From Ophioceras dolichostomum (lineage: Eukaryota > Ascomycota > Sordariomycetes > Magnaporthales > Ophioceraceae): DNA of 19,278 nt. The position numbers and the translations under genes are program-made. Shown piece after piece: positions 9,131 through 19,193 of this stretch. Positions within the stretch are counted from its first letter, which is position 1; each line of letters begins with the position of its first letter. The DNA lies in assembly GCA_003049485.1 (NCBI GenBank), contig PYST01000523.1, positions 1-19,278 of the forward strand, read 5' to 3'. The notes under the pieces are model-generated. The model ran no database searches, was not told the origin of the DNA, and saw nothing but the letters and a program-made list of their open reading frames with translations.

Positions 9131-11714
9131 GGCCTCCAAAAGGAAAAGAGAGGGAAAATTGTGGAATGACGGCGGCGGGAACGGCCTCTTTCAGCTGAGC
9201 TGACGGGCTTGATGGGGTGGCGGACCAGGGATAGGCCTGCCTACAGCTAGTTGCACCTCGAACCTGCCTCTTCCTGGCTCCTCGTGGGCGGGCTCCTGCC
9301 GTGCAGGTGCGATGCGGGTTGGTTTTCGCTGATGATGGTGCCAGAGTGCCAATCAACGGTGGCGCTTCAACGTGGTGCTCCAGGTGGTGCTCCAAATGTC
9401 CTCAATGATGCCCACGCTCCCACGCCCATGTCTTTGCTCGAATTGGGCTAGGGCGGGCTGGGCTGTGCGCACCTGGAGGAGAGGGCTGGTGGGTTGGTGG
9501 GTCGGAGCGAGATGAGCTTTCTCCCTGGCTCCGAACCCACACTCACTCACGTTCGTGTCTCTCAATGTCGCAGCCCCACGATCTCCCGTCGCACAGGGTA
9601 TTGCCTTGCGAGCTCGTTTACAGAAGCAAAATGTTGATGGGCTGCCTGGCTGCCTGTGGGCTGGTCTCCGGGACACGGCTGGCTGGCTGGCTGTGTGGGA
9701 GGAGAGAATCTGGAATCGGATCTAGAACGTAGCAGAACGAGGCCGGGGCGGCTGATGACGATGACGAACGGCGATGACGCTGATTCTGATTCTGTTCCAG
9801 GACGGGATCGTCCTCTGCTTCTTTTTTGGGGGAGGCGATCTTGTGTGGCTGGTTTGTGGTCTGGTGCTTCAAAAAAGGCTGTAGTGAATGTGCGAGAGGA
9901 TCGCTACAACCAACCGGCTCCTGCGGACGTGCGTGAGAGGCGGCTGATGCTGATGGGAAATCCCCTAGAGCCGGATGGCCGGGGCAGGAAGCCGACGACG
10001 GCCCCGGGACGCTCCTGGTCGTGGTTTGTCACGCTGTTACTGCTACCGTCGTCGCCGTACCAGTAAACCGTATCACCGTACGTACCATTCGAGAAGAACA
10101 AGAGAACGAGTGTATAGTTGTAGTAGTAGGCATGTATTAATAGCGGTACGACGTTTTAGTGATCATGAATAAGACCCCACAGGTACCAGCACGGGCTGTG
10201 AGGAGAGAGACATCAAGGCAGGCAAGCTTTTTTCGTGGTCGGGCTGAACTCATGAGAGACACAGAACACAGAAGAGTGTGGGAGAAAAAAATCAACACTC
10301 CCAAACACTTTTTTTGTTTTTTTTCCCTGACTGGCTGGGCTCACGAGCGGGCTGGCTGTCTGTCGATAGCGTGTTCCGCCCTCCCATCCTTCGTTCCTCA
10401 TCTCTCACACCGTTTTTCTCCTGTAATTGCCGACCCGGGTTAGGCGTCAGCAGAAAAGGGGGGTTGGGTTGGTCCTTTCGACTTTGGGGGTTGGTTGGGA
10501 TGATAAGTTGGAGGCAGTTTTTGGGGGCCAGAACACGCGGGGCAAGCAGGATGGCAAGGGAAGAAAAAAAAAAAAGTGCGAAGTGCGAGTATTTTTCCTC
10601 ATCGAGCTTCCCTCCTTCGCACATCGGAAATATTGGAGGCCAAAACGGCTCCTTGTCATTCGCAAATTCAGGCTTAGGTTGCTGAGCTGGCTGGTGGTGG
10701 TGGCTGTTAGTGCTGCATGTGACTGGTAAGCCATCAATAATGGCCTTGCAGTGTGTGGGCGGCGGGAAGACAGGCAGGCGTCATATCATTTGAATTATAT
10801 GAGGGAGTGAGGGGTTGGGTAAGGGGTTCGATCCGTGGATCCACAAACGGCCAGATTACCAAGAACAACAGACGCGAAACCACGCTGTGCTTCAGACTCG
10901 CGACTCATTCTTGCGTTCGAGCAAGCGAGAAGGGAGAAACGGGAGATGCCGTGCTTCTAGAACGGAGGGAATGAAACGGAAGCAGAATCTTATATACAAT
11001 CCAAAAGCTATATACGCTACAACACATATTAGCAACTCTTATCGTCATCGAACTTCGGCCGCCATCTCATCGTCGCGACGCGTGCTGTGCCATTATCTGC
11101 GTAGTGGTTCCATCCTTCAAATGCGCCGCTGCCGATCTGTGGATACGATCGATATAAAAGGATCGCGAGTTATTTACCACGAGAGCGAAAAGGCAAGGAA
11201 AACAAGGCGACTAAGTTTGAGAGTCGATCGATCCAACTAAAGAAGAGAAGGGGAAAACATGACAAAAAGTCCGTCACGTATGCTATGTACTCAAAAGATA
11301 AGAATTGAATGCATGCTTTTGAAGGGGGAAAATGCACGAATCATGTCGCTTCAAGCCCGAACCCAACATCTCGGGTGCGCTACCCTTCTCTTCGTTATCG
11401 ATTATCGACATCAGTGGTGTTCCCTTCCTTCCCCAAAAATGCAGTGCCGACTCGACGGGGAACGCAAGAAAAGAAGGAAAATCGTAAGTGTTTGTGTGTT
11501 TTTCGGGTGCGGTGCGTTGTGTGTTCGGGTGGTGTATCAGAAAAGACCAGGCGCGCGGACTATAAAAGAAGTCAAGGTTGAGAGACCGAAGAGAGAGGGG
11601 AGAGGAGTGGGTGTGCGCTGCCGCAGTGATGGGTGGAGTTTTTCTTGCACGGAAGCGGCAAATAAACCATACAAGCTCGTCAGAAAAGAAGAAGAAGAGG
11701 AGGAGGGAACCTCA
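9131..11714. other. Spacer between gene 2 stop and gene 1 start; no supported gene
   Basis: The 2.6-kb spacer should contain the 3' UTR of gene 2 and the promoter and 5' leader of gene 1. The small open frames on both strands give Ser/Arg/Pro-rich translations without domains, and none has convincing start context or splice signals. I see homopurine runs (for example around 10556-10576), a GTGAGT on the minus strand near 9550 that could be a leader-intron donor, and no tRNA or repeat element. The unusually long leader region would suit a long 5' UTR, but this cannot be decided here. Confidence 0.55.
9139..9164 (-). promoter_or_regulatory. Pyrimidine-rich leader just upstream of gene 1 ATG
   Basis: On the coding strand a run rich in T and C (ATTTTCCCTCTCTTTTCCTTTT) ends about 10 nt before the ATG. 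CT-rich runs of this kind are common near transcription starts of highly expressed fungal genes. It could also be the pyrimidine tract of a 3' splice site, although the following GGAG is a poor acceptor. Confidence 0.35.
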
Positions 11715-14700
11715 TCAAGAGAAGTTCTTCTTATCAGCCGTCCTCTCCCTCAACTTGCTCTTCCCCTTGCTGAACAGCCCTTTCCCGGCCTTGCCCGCAG
11801 CCATGAGCAGCTCCTTGCCCTTGACGCCGACCTCCTTGCTCGAGTGTCTGAAGTCGGTCCCGCTCCCACCACCGCTGCCGCTGCCGCTGCCCAGGTTCGG
11901 ATACATGATACCGCCGCTCTGAGGCCGGCCCAGCCCCGACTGTGGGGCGTTCTGCTGTTGCTGCTGAAGGGTCGAGTTGCTCGCGTCGAGGTACTGCTGG
12001 TAATACGGTGTTTGCGCCTGCCGCGCGGCCGGGGACAACGGCTGCTGCTGCCCTGATGCTGCTGCTGCCCCTCCTGTTGGCGTGCTGCCAGCGGCATCGC
12101 CGCCGACGGCTAGGTCTGGTTGCTGCTGCTGCTGGTGCTGCGTGATGGTCATGTTGTAGATGTTATCGCGGAGGGACCACGTCGCGCCCGCGTACTCGGG
12201 TTGCGCCGTCATAGCCCCCAGCCACTTCTCGACGCCAGAGTCGATGTGAATGAAGATCTGCCGCGTGGCGTTCATGTGCTCGATCCGTTCCGCCGCGGTA
12301 GGGAAGGCCATGATCTCCCGGAAAGGAAGTATCTTGACCGATGTGGGCGACATGGGCTGCTGCTGCTGTCCCGCAGCGGTAGGCGAGGCAGCAGTGCCGA
12401 CCACGGCGGTGTCGTGAGTTCCAGGGGAGGGCGTCTGCACATCGTCATCGGCGGCTGCTGAAGGCTGCTGTTGTTGCTGCTGCTGCGGCGCCGTGTCAGC
12501 AGACGACCGGTTAGAGCCCGCCAGGGCCGGGTGCTGGTCGGTCGGCGGAGGAGAAATCGGGCTGGCAGAGCTCTCCATGATCTGCTTCTCCTCAGCGAGA
12601 GACAACATGCTTCGAATCCGCACATTGTCCACGTTGCGGTCGTCGGACTGCACCGACACCGGGGACGGCGGCTCCAGGGGGGCGAGTCGCGTGCCGGGCG
12701 GGACGGTGCTCCCCTGCGATACCTGGTGTGAAATCTTTGCTGCGCCTCCTCCTCCTCCTTCCGCAGAGGACACGGATGAAGGTGGCTGAGCAGATGGAAG
12801 CCCCACAAAAGGAGCGGACACTAAGCTCTTGGGTTCTGGGCGATCGAGTGGCGGCTCCGTGGGGGCGGAAATAGCCGCGGTCGCGATGGGAGCATCAGTA
12901 TTAACCGAAGATGGGACGATTGCAGGAGCAGCGGCGACGACAGCGGCGTTCGCGGGAGCAGAATCTAGTGTGGGAGGGGGCACGGCCTCCCACGAGAACC
13001 TCTTCCGCAGAGACGGAACCTCGGACGAGGGTTGCTGGTCCTTGGCCGCCTTGCGAGGGCTCAAAGGAGCAATCTCGGCCACATCTGAATTAAGCGTCGG
13101 TGCAGCCGTTGCTGCGCTGGCAGAGGCGGAAGCGGCAGAGCCTGCCTGCTTCAGTGTCACAGGGCTGGCCTTGTCGTCATCGTCATGTTTGTCCGACGCG
13201 CCGTCGTCGAGCTTGTCGTCTGTAGACCCGTAGTAATCGTCATAGATATCGCCTAGGTAGGCGCTCTTGCGAGGCACCGACGACTCAGACTCATTGATCG
13301 GGCCCTGGTCGCGTCCGCCAGGGCCACTCCCGCCACCAGCAGACGGAGGCAGGAACTCCTGCGGCCCGCGGAGTGGGCTCAGAGATTTAATGATCTCCTC
13401 GCGGAGCTTGTCGCTCTCCTTGACCGGAGAGACGGTTGCGGTGGTGCTCATCGTAGGAATCCTTGCCAGGGACTCAGGCGGCTCAAAGGTCTCCTCGACG
13501 GCCGTTGAAGTCGCAGTCACGGTCCCAGGCCCAGCCACAGACCGACGTGGGTTCAGTGGCGCAGTAGGAGGGATCTCAGACGTCGTGGTGATAGGCGTGG
13601 TAGTACTCGCAGGCTGCATTTCCGAGCTCTTTTGTTTGCTGTTCGAGTCTAGGGTTGTTTGCAAGTGAGCCTGTGTCTGCGTTTGCAGAGGCGGGAGGCC
13701 GTGTGGCGACCTGTCTCGCACTACGGTACTGTGGCCCGCCCACCCTCGTGACGAATCGGCCAGCCGAGAGTTCTCAGCGTCTGCCGGCTGTCGCGACTTC
13801 TCGCTGGCGGCCGGTTCCCCTGTAGACGCGCCTGTCCCAGATTTGGTGATTTGGAACGGGACTGCCACTGCTGCAGGCGCAGAGAGGGGTGGTGGCATCG
13901 TGGCAGCTATGGCGGCGCCGAGTCTCACCGCGTCGTTTGTGCTCGGGTGTTGCGCCTGTGCCTCGTTGCCCACGGGTGCTGGATCGGGTACCTGGGCACT
14001 GGATGCCGCTTCCCGAGACGGTGAAACCACAGCAGGAGGCGAAGCGGTCCAATCGCCTCTGGCCTTGTCGCTTACGGCCTCGATTGTGGCAGGCTTTCCG
14101 GCTTCGGATGGCACAGCATCTGCATGAGCAGAAGCAGCACTAAAATCAGAAAGAGACTTGAGAGCTAGTTGTTCTGTAGATTCAGATGGAGATGACGAAG
14201 CTTGGTGAGGGGGGGCCTTGGCTATTGAATCGCCGAGCTGGGGACCGGGTGAGGGCGCGTGAACGGGTGAGACTGCACGGCCCGTTTTTATCCCAACTGT
14301 GGGGGATGGCTGAGACAGCGGTGAAGGCGTGGGAATGGCTTCTATCGGGGGAGAATCCGCACCACCCGCCGTAGAAAATGCAGGCACGCGAGGCGGTTCG
14401 CTGCTATCTATAAACGTCGTCGAGTCGCCGCCGAACAGATCAATGCCGAACGAGGACATGCGCGTAAAGTCCGGCAACTTGGGACTGGTAGAGAAGCGGC
14501 GAAGGGGCTCTGGCTCCTCTTCGTCTCGCTCCTCCTCCCCGGGTTCTTGTGGCTGGTTGGTAGCTGCTAATTGGGACGGCAGTGCCTGCTGTGAGGGCCG
14601 ACCAGCCAAACCGCCAGGAGCAGGAGGAGCCGAACCAGCAGGAGCAGTTTTTGGTTCCGGTGCAGGCTTGGTTTCTTGTTCTCCGCCGGGCATTTTGTCG

Positions 14701-16024
14701 CTTGCGTCTTCATCACCCAGACCGGCGGCCTTCAAATAGCTCTCAAGTCCATACTCGCTCTTACGCTCAGCCACAGTCTCCAATCCTGGCCTCGCGCGAA
14801 CAGAATCTGCACCGTCCTCCCTGCCAAAACTCGTACGGCGAGGAGGGGCCGCGCCGGTCTGCTGCTGCGGAGACACCTGCTCGGGTTCGACCGCTCTGGA
14901 CGGGGAGTCGACCCTCTCGCCAGGCCGGCCCCCGCCCCCAATGCTGTCCATGCTAGGCCGACCGGAGTCCAGCGAGCGACGCTCCTTCTCTTTCTCCTCC
15001 TCCATCCTCCGGTATATGTCGGACGGCCGGATCAATGGAAGTGGCTTGTTTCCGCCGGCGCTAGCTGGGGAGCGCGGACCATGGGGAGACGCGGAGCGGC
15101 CCTCCGCCACCCAGGGACGCTGGCCAGACCCAGGTCTTGATCCCGGGCTTAACCCCGCCTCCTGCTGCCCCTGTGGCGGTGGTTGACGAAGCATAGCAGT
15201 CAGGACCTCGGGCGGCGTATCCTGTTTGCTCATGCTGCTCTTGCGGGGCGGGAATTTAGACGACACGGGTCCTGCGCTCTGGGGAGGAGACGAGGTCCGG
15301 CTGGCGGATGCGGCCGTGGGGGAGGATGTGTGGGCGGTTTCCGCAAGACCTTGTTTTCCAAACGGCAGAGCAGTCAGGCCCGAAGGCGACGCGGCCGCTG
15401 GGCTTTGGCCTTGTGGAGGAGGTCGAGTCAGGTCGGCCGAGACATTGTCCGGGGCACCTCCTGTGAAGGCGCGGCGGGTTCGCCAAGGCGATTCCGTCTC
15501 TGACGTCGGTGGCGATCTGCCCGGAATCATCGAGGTAGGATGTTGCTGCTGCTGCTGTTGTTGCGTTTGGATCTGCAGGGCTGGCGGTCCGGTGGCGTTC
15601 CGGGCTCCTCCGGAGGAAGCAAGCGGGGAGTTCGACGATGGCAAGAAAGACAGGCCCGACGAGAGCTCAGCGGCTTGGGGAAGGGGCGACGGCTGGCCGC
15701 TCATGGGCGGTCGGGGCCCTTGCGGCTTAACGGGCAGCGGAGGCTCGTCTTCAGGTTCGTCGTCGTAGTCGTTTCCCCAGTCGTCCCCGTCATAATTCTG
15801 CACCTTGGCCTCGACCCACTTCCGTGTCTTCTTTCTACTGACATTGGCCTTGTATGAGTTTGCCGCCAATGTGGACCTGCGAGAAACATCGCACCACAGT
15901 CTAGGTTAGCGGTTGATGGAGAGAGAGCAGCTAGCGGACTGGAATGGGGCCAGCAGAGGAAGACTTACATCGGCGACATGGGAGGCTGAGATGCCTGGAA
16001 GGGGCTGCCGTACGTGCCGTCCAT
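11715..16024 (-). CDS. Large disordered protein with acidic YDGDDWG motif and C-terminal conserved-looking segment, about 1405 aa; two exons (15969-16024 and 11715-15876)
   Basis: Exon 1 starts at the ATG at 16024 (MDGTYGSPFQASQPPMSPM). It joins exon 2 in frame to give ...SPMSTLAANSYKANVSRKK, which removes the need for the TTG at 15869 as a start. The protein is mostly Pro/Ser/Ala-rich, but has distinct islands. They are: KKTRKWVEAKVQNYDGDDWG followed by an acidic stretch and a PPLPVKP SH3-ligand-like site (about residues 34-75); RPSDIYRRMEEEKEKERRS (about 300-318); TVAERKSEYGLESYL (about 383-397); SKLPDFTRMSSFGIDLFGGD (about 483-502); a predicted helical segment from KILPFREIMAF to LRDNIYNMTI (about 1197-1265); and a basic end with KAGKGLFSKGKSKLRER. 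There is no membrane segment or catalytic motif. The mix of short linear motifs resembles cytoskeletal or endocytic adaptor proteins of filamentous fungi, but this is an impression and I cannot name the family. It lies 2.6 kb upstream of gene 1 on the same strand, too far apart for one transcript to be assumed. Confidence 0.85.
15877..15968 (-). other. Spliceosomal intron of gene 2 (92 nt)
   Basis: Read on the minus strand, the donor GTAAGT begins at 15968 and the acceptor GCAG ends at 15877. A GCTAAC branch motif at 15910-15905 lies about 28 nt before the acceptor, with TTTCTC just ahead of the acceptor. Splicing joins AT of exon 1 to G of exon 2 to rebuild an ATG (Met19) and keeps the long frame open. 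All signals fit the usual short introns of filamentous ascomycetes. Confidence 0.9.
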
Positions 16025-16043
16025 TGTAACCTAGAAGTTTCGA

Positions 16044-16069
16044 AACACACGCACACACTCTCTCTCTCC
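16044..16069. repeat. CA/CT dinucleotide stretch in gene 2 leader
   Basis: The plus strand reads acacacgcacacactctctctctcc; on the transcribed sense it is a GA then GT stretch about 20-45 nt before the ATG at 16024. It is a simple repeat likely within the 5' UTR. Confidence 0.8.
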
Positions 16070-16832
16070 AGCGTCTAGATCTCCTGCGACATGCTGCAGC
16101 TCGGCTCAGTGACCAGTCGGCGTTGCGCACTTCCAGTCTGCTGGGAAGGCAAGGGGCTGTCCAATTGACTTCGAGACCGATGACGATGACGGTTGCGTGG
16201 CGCAAATTGGACGAACGGCCGACCACTAGCTCGAGGTGATGGCTCGATCTGGCGAAACCTTGGGGGAAAGAAGAGAGACAGCGATTGCCTCTAGAACCCA
16301 AAAAGAAAGAGGAATGTAATTATATTTACAGCAAGAAAATCATCATAGCAGTAATCGTCGTGGTCGATCCATGACGACGTTGAAGAATTGTGACCTCGCA
16401 GCAGTTAGTGGCAGTAGGTAGTGGCCGGCAAAATCGGCCTTTCTCTCCCATGATGACACCGGAAAGCTAACGGTCGAATTTCATTGGGGCCAGCGAAGAT
16501 GGCGTAACCCTCACAGATGGGTCCAGTGGTCCCACAACCGGGCACGCGTGGTGTGGCGCAGAATGACAACTACGTTTGCACGGCACTATCGATGCTATGC
16601 AATCGATTCGCGCCGCCGGGATGATCGACCATGCTCTTCTGCCTCGAAACATGACACATGCAGACTCAGAAGCCGCCAAGACCATTTTTTTTACGACTCC
16701 GATTATGGAGAACGACAAGCTTGCACTAGCAGTACTTGAATCCAAACGTTCCCTTTCATCCTTTTAAGCTGTTTTTATGTACACAATTTAGAACGTAAAA
16801 TGTGCAGTCAGGCCATGCAACTCCCGTCTCGG

Positions 16833-16873
16833 TTTTTTTTTTTTTTTCCCTCCCCTCTCCCTTCCCCCTCTCT
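16833..16873. repeat. 41-nt uninterrupted homopyrimidine run (T15 then CT-rich)
   Basis: Every base on the plus strand is C or T, starting with fifteen T. It lies about 0.8 kb upstream of gene 2 and could be a nucleosome-depleting promoter element or the start region of an unannotated plus-strand transcript. No coding region follows that I can support. Confidence 0.85.
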
Positions 16874-17647
16874 GAGCTTCCACCACTTCCCCCAAAGAAG
16901 GAGTTCATCCACCGCGTTTCGGAGGCGCATCACCTTCCCCAAAAACGCGACAACGCGCAGACACCGATTTAGGGCTCATCAGAAGGAGAGACTCAAGACC
17001 CATTTCCCAGGTCAGATCGTCACGTCATTGCAGCGATTCGGACAGCTGCAGCTCTCTTGCCACCTCAGGGCTTCTACCTTCCAAGTGGTACCAGCACCTC
17101 AGTGGTTTACACCCACCATTATAGGACACAGGGGGGGCGGTAATGCCGCCCAGTTGCAGTACACCAACAACGGACCGTTCCTCGGGCAGTTAATCCCTGT
17201 CACCTAATGTGATAAGCATTACCAGGTATTCTAGTCCCCCTAGCCGTTCTTCCTCGGAAGTCTTCTTAGTCGCATCGTGACAGCCACCAGCGTCTTCTGT
17301 GTCACTCCTAAACCAGGAGCCACCTTCTTAAGCAAGCGACGGCACCGTGCCAGTGCCAGCGACAGCTGAGGCAGGCATACCGGTCTGGTCCACCCGTGGT
17401 CGTCTTCGCACCGTCGACGCTATCTTAGGCTTCGGCTCCGACTTTGCCAGCGGCGCTCGCGGGGTCGTCAGTTGATCCTCTCAAGTTTCCTGAGAGCGGT
17501 TGGGACGGCCCGAGGTCGGGGCCGTGGCCAGGATTCGTGTTAAGCCATGCGTCGCAGGGGTGCACACTCACAGGGCGCAGACCGTCACAGATCTCCCGGC
17601 GGCCCGTTGTGAGGATCTCAGGGTGTCGGAGAGCGAATGCCTAGCTG

Positions 17648-17930
17648 CTATTCCAAAATGGGCAGATGGTCCATGACGACCCCTTCGCAATGCGCCGTGA
17701 GCCATTCGCGGCAGCGCTCCGAGTCGTCCTCCTCGCCCTCGAGCAGCGCTCTATGGCCCTAGGACGGTCCAACCACGCAAGCCAGAACCTGCCGAACTCC
17801 AAGTCGATGATGGTGTTGGTCTGCAGCTTCTTGGAGGTGGGAAAGACCCTGTGCGAGCCCAATTCGCGTTTTCGAAGAGTTTACTTGATGTAGGAATTGT
17901 GCCCACGATGAAATACTTTCGGTCCCAGCA
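17648..17930 (-). pseudogene. Possible decayed gene fragment with frameshift and internal stop
   Basis: On the minus strand one frame reads FGHLLGPKVFHRGHNSYIK, a stop near 17883, then HRVFPTSKKLQTNTIIDLEF and GRFWLAWLDRP. From about 17755 a second frame continues with GHRALLEGEEDDSERCREWL and ends VVMDHLPILE plus stop at 17648. Both pieces look more protein-like than chance translation. IIDLEF is loosely like the IID-[WL]-E-[FW] motif of fungal aminoglycoside-phosphotransferase-like proteins. A CTAAC plus TAG just upstream (near 17950) could be an old intron end. The family guess is weak, and a chance open frame cannot be excluded. Confidence 0.25.
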
Positions 17931-18812
17931 GATGACCGAACAGCCTAGCTCACGTTAGTTATGAAGGGCGCGCTGCTTCCCTGATGATCGATGGAGGCTG
18001 AGGAGAGATGTGTCCCTGCAGACTAGTTTGGCAAAGAAGAGGAAGAGGGAAAAGGGGTGGGATGCGAATGCCCCTGAACCACAAACAGCCACAAGCCGAA
18101 GAGGACCAGCAGTCAGAGAGACGATGGTGATGGCAGGGATGCAGCGGCAGTCGCTCCGCCATATCCAACCTATCTCCTATCGATTACAGGACCTGCTTTG
18201 CGCTTCCGTCTCCGTCTTCAGTCGGGGTGCTACAAAAAAAACAGGTGCAGTGGTCAGAGAAGCCTGCAGCGGAGTGTGCGTCTCCCATTAGGACGCTGCG
18301 AGCCAAACGCCAACAGCAAAAGAATAGAGTGCACTTGCCAAAAACTACCATGACTCTTGAGCTCCATATAGTAGTGAGGGATCTCCGTGTACCTCCAAGG
18401 CCAGCACGGTATTTCGATCACAGAAAGAGACGCCTACGCATACTGTGGCTCATGAGGACCGGGAAATCCAAATAATAGCAGCGTCGGTGCTGCTTCTGCG
18501 GCCGCTAGTCGGTTTCCGGCGCTGGTCGGTCGCCAGCGGACATGTCGATTTCCATTTTCAGAAGCCACCGCGAGTTACTCTGCCATACCGACGCCGTAAC
18601 GCGGGGGGAAACTATAGAGAGCAAAGTGGAATATAGTATTCAATATAAGGGATGGATATAATAAGCTAGGGTCGAAGTGGTGACTGAAGCAATGGCACGA
18701 ACGAGGTAGCTGGCTCCGTGAATCGCTATCCTTCATCTCCACAGAGAACGGCGATGCACCTGGCAGACTGCCCGGCACACGGCTGGTTCACAATGTTCTC
18801 AAATCGGGCTCG

Positions 18813-19190
18813 CAACACAAAACATCACGACGAAGCATCCATTCAGCGGCCGCACCTCGCTTTCAGCCTCGTTGTCCACCACCGTGTCCTGGTTCGTTCA
18901 AGCATCTGCTCAGGGTGTTCATCTTTGATTCTTCATTCTTTTGTCATTGCAAGGAGCGTCTTTTCATCTTTCAGACGAATTTTCAACACAATCTCAGCCC
19001 CAACTGCAATATCACGACCATGTAGGCTCCGTTCACCGACCACGGCTTGTTTTCAGCCTCGTTGTCCATCACCGTTGTCCTAGTTCGTTCAAGCATCTGC
19101 TCATGGCGTGTATTTTCATTGTCGATTCTTTCTGTCGTGTGTATAGAACGTTCCTCATCTTTTAACGAACTTTCAGCGCAATCTCAGCCT
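18813..19190. repeat. Two-copy tandem repeat, about 189-bp unit
   Basis: Copy 1 spans 18813-19000 and copy 2 19001-19190, head to tail. Both contain atcacgac, then tttcagcctcgttgtcca, ttcgttcaagcatctgctca, a T-rich middle and a final atctcagcc. The first 50 bases from tttcagcctc differ by about two substitutions and one indel; the middle is clearly more diverged. No coding frame is shared. Copy 2 ends where the putative LINE tail begins. Confidence 0.85.
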
Positions 19191-19193
19191 AAG

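Larger units (their letters stand above)
16025..18812. other. Upstream flank of gene 2 and non-coding DNA; no intact gene seen
   Basis: The part next to 16025 must contain the promoter and leader of gene 2, including a GA/GT-rich stretch at 16044-16069. Farther right I see only short open frames on both strands with no recognisable domain, a pure pyrimidine run at 16833-16873, a small GC-rich hairpin (gggcgg taatg ccgccc, 17135-17151), and a possible pseudogene fragment at 17648-17930. No tRNA, 5S rRNA or transposase signature was found by eye. Confidence 0.5.

Noticed and set aside
9130..9139. TTG at 9139 as the start of gene 1
   Set aside because: A normal ATG in acceptable context lies three codons downstream; non-ATG initiation is not needed.
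10292..10685. Open frames on both strands in the inter-gene spacer
   Set aside because: They come from homopurine/homopyrimidine DNA, have no domains, and mirror each other on opposite strands.
10820..10845. tRNA-like T-loop GGTTCGATCC
   Set aside because: The flanking bases do not form a T-stem, and no D-arm, anticodon arm or acceptor stem can be drawn upstream.
11259..12145. Plus-strand open frames overlapping the end of gene 2 (up to 265 codons)
   Set aside because: The right half is antisense to gene 2 coding DNA and the left half is low-complexity; no domain or splice structure supports a gene.
16800..17207. Plus-strand frame of 135 codons after the poly-T run
   Set aside because: It begins with poly-Phe/Pro from the pyrimidine run and shows no recognisable domain or splice continuation.
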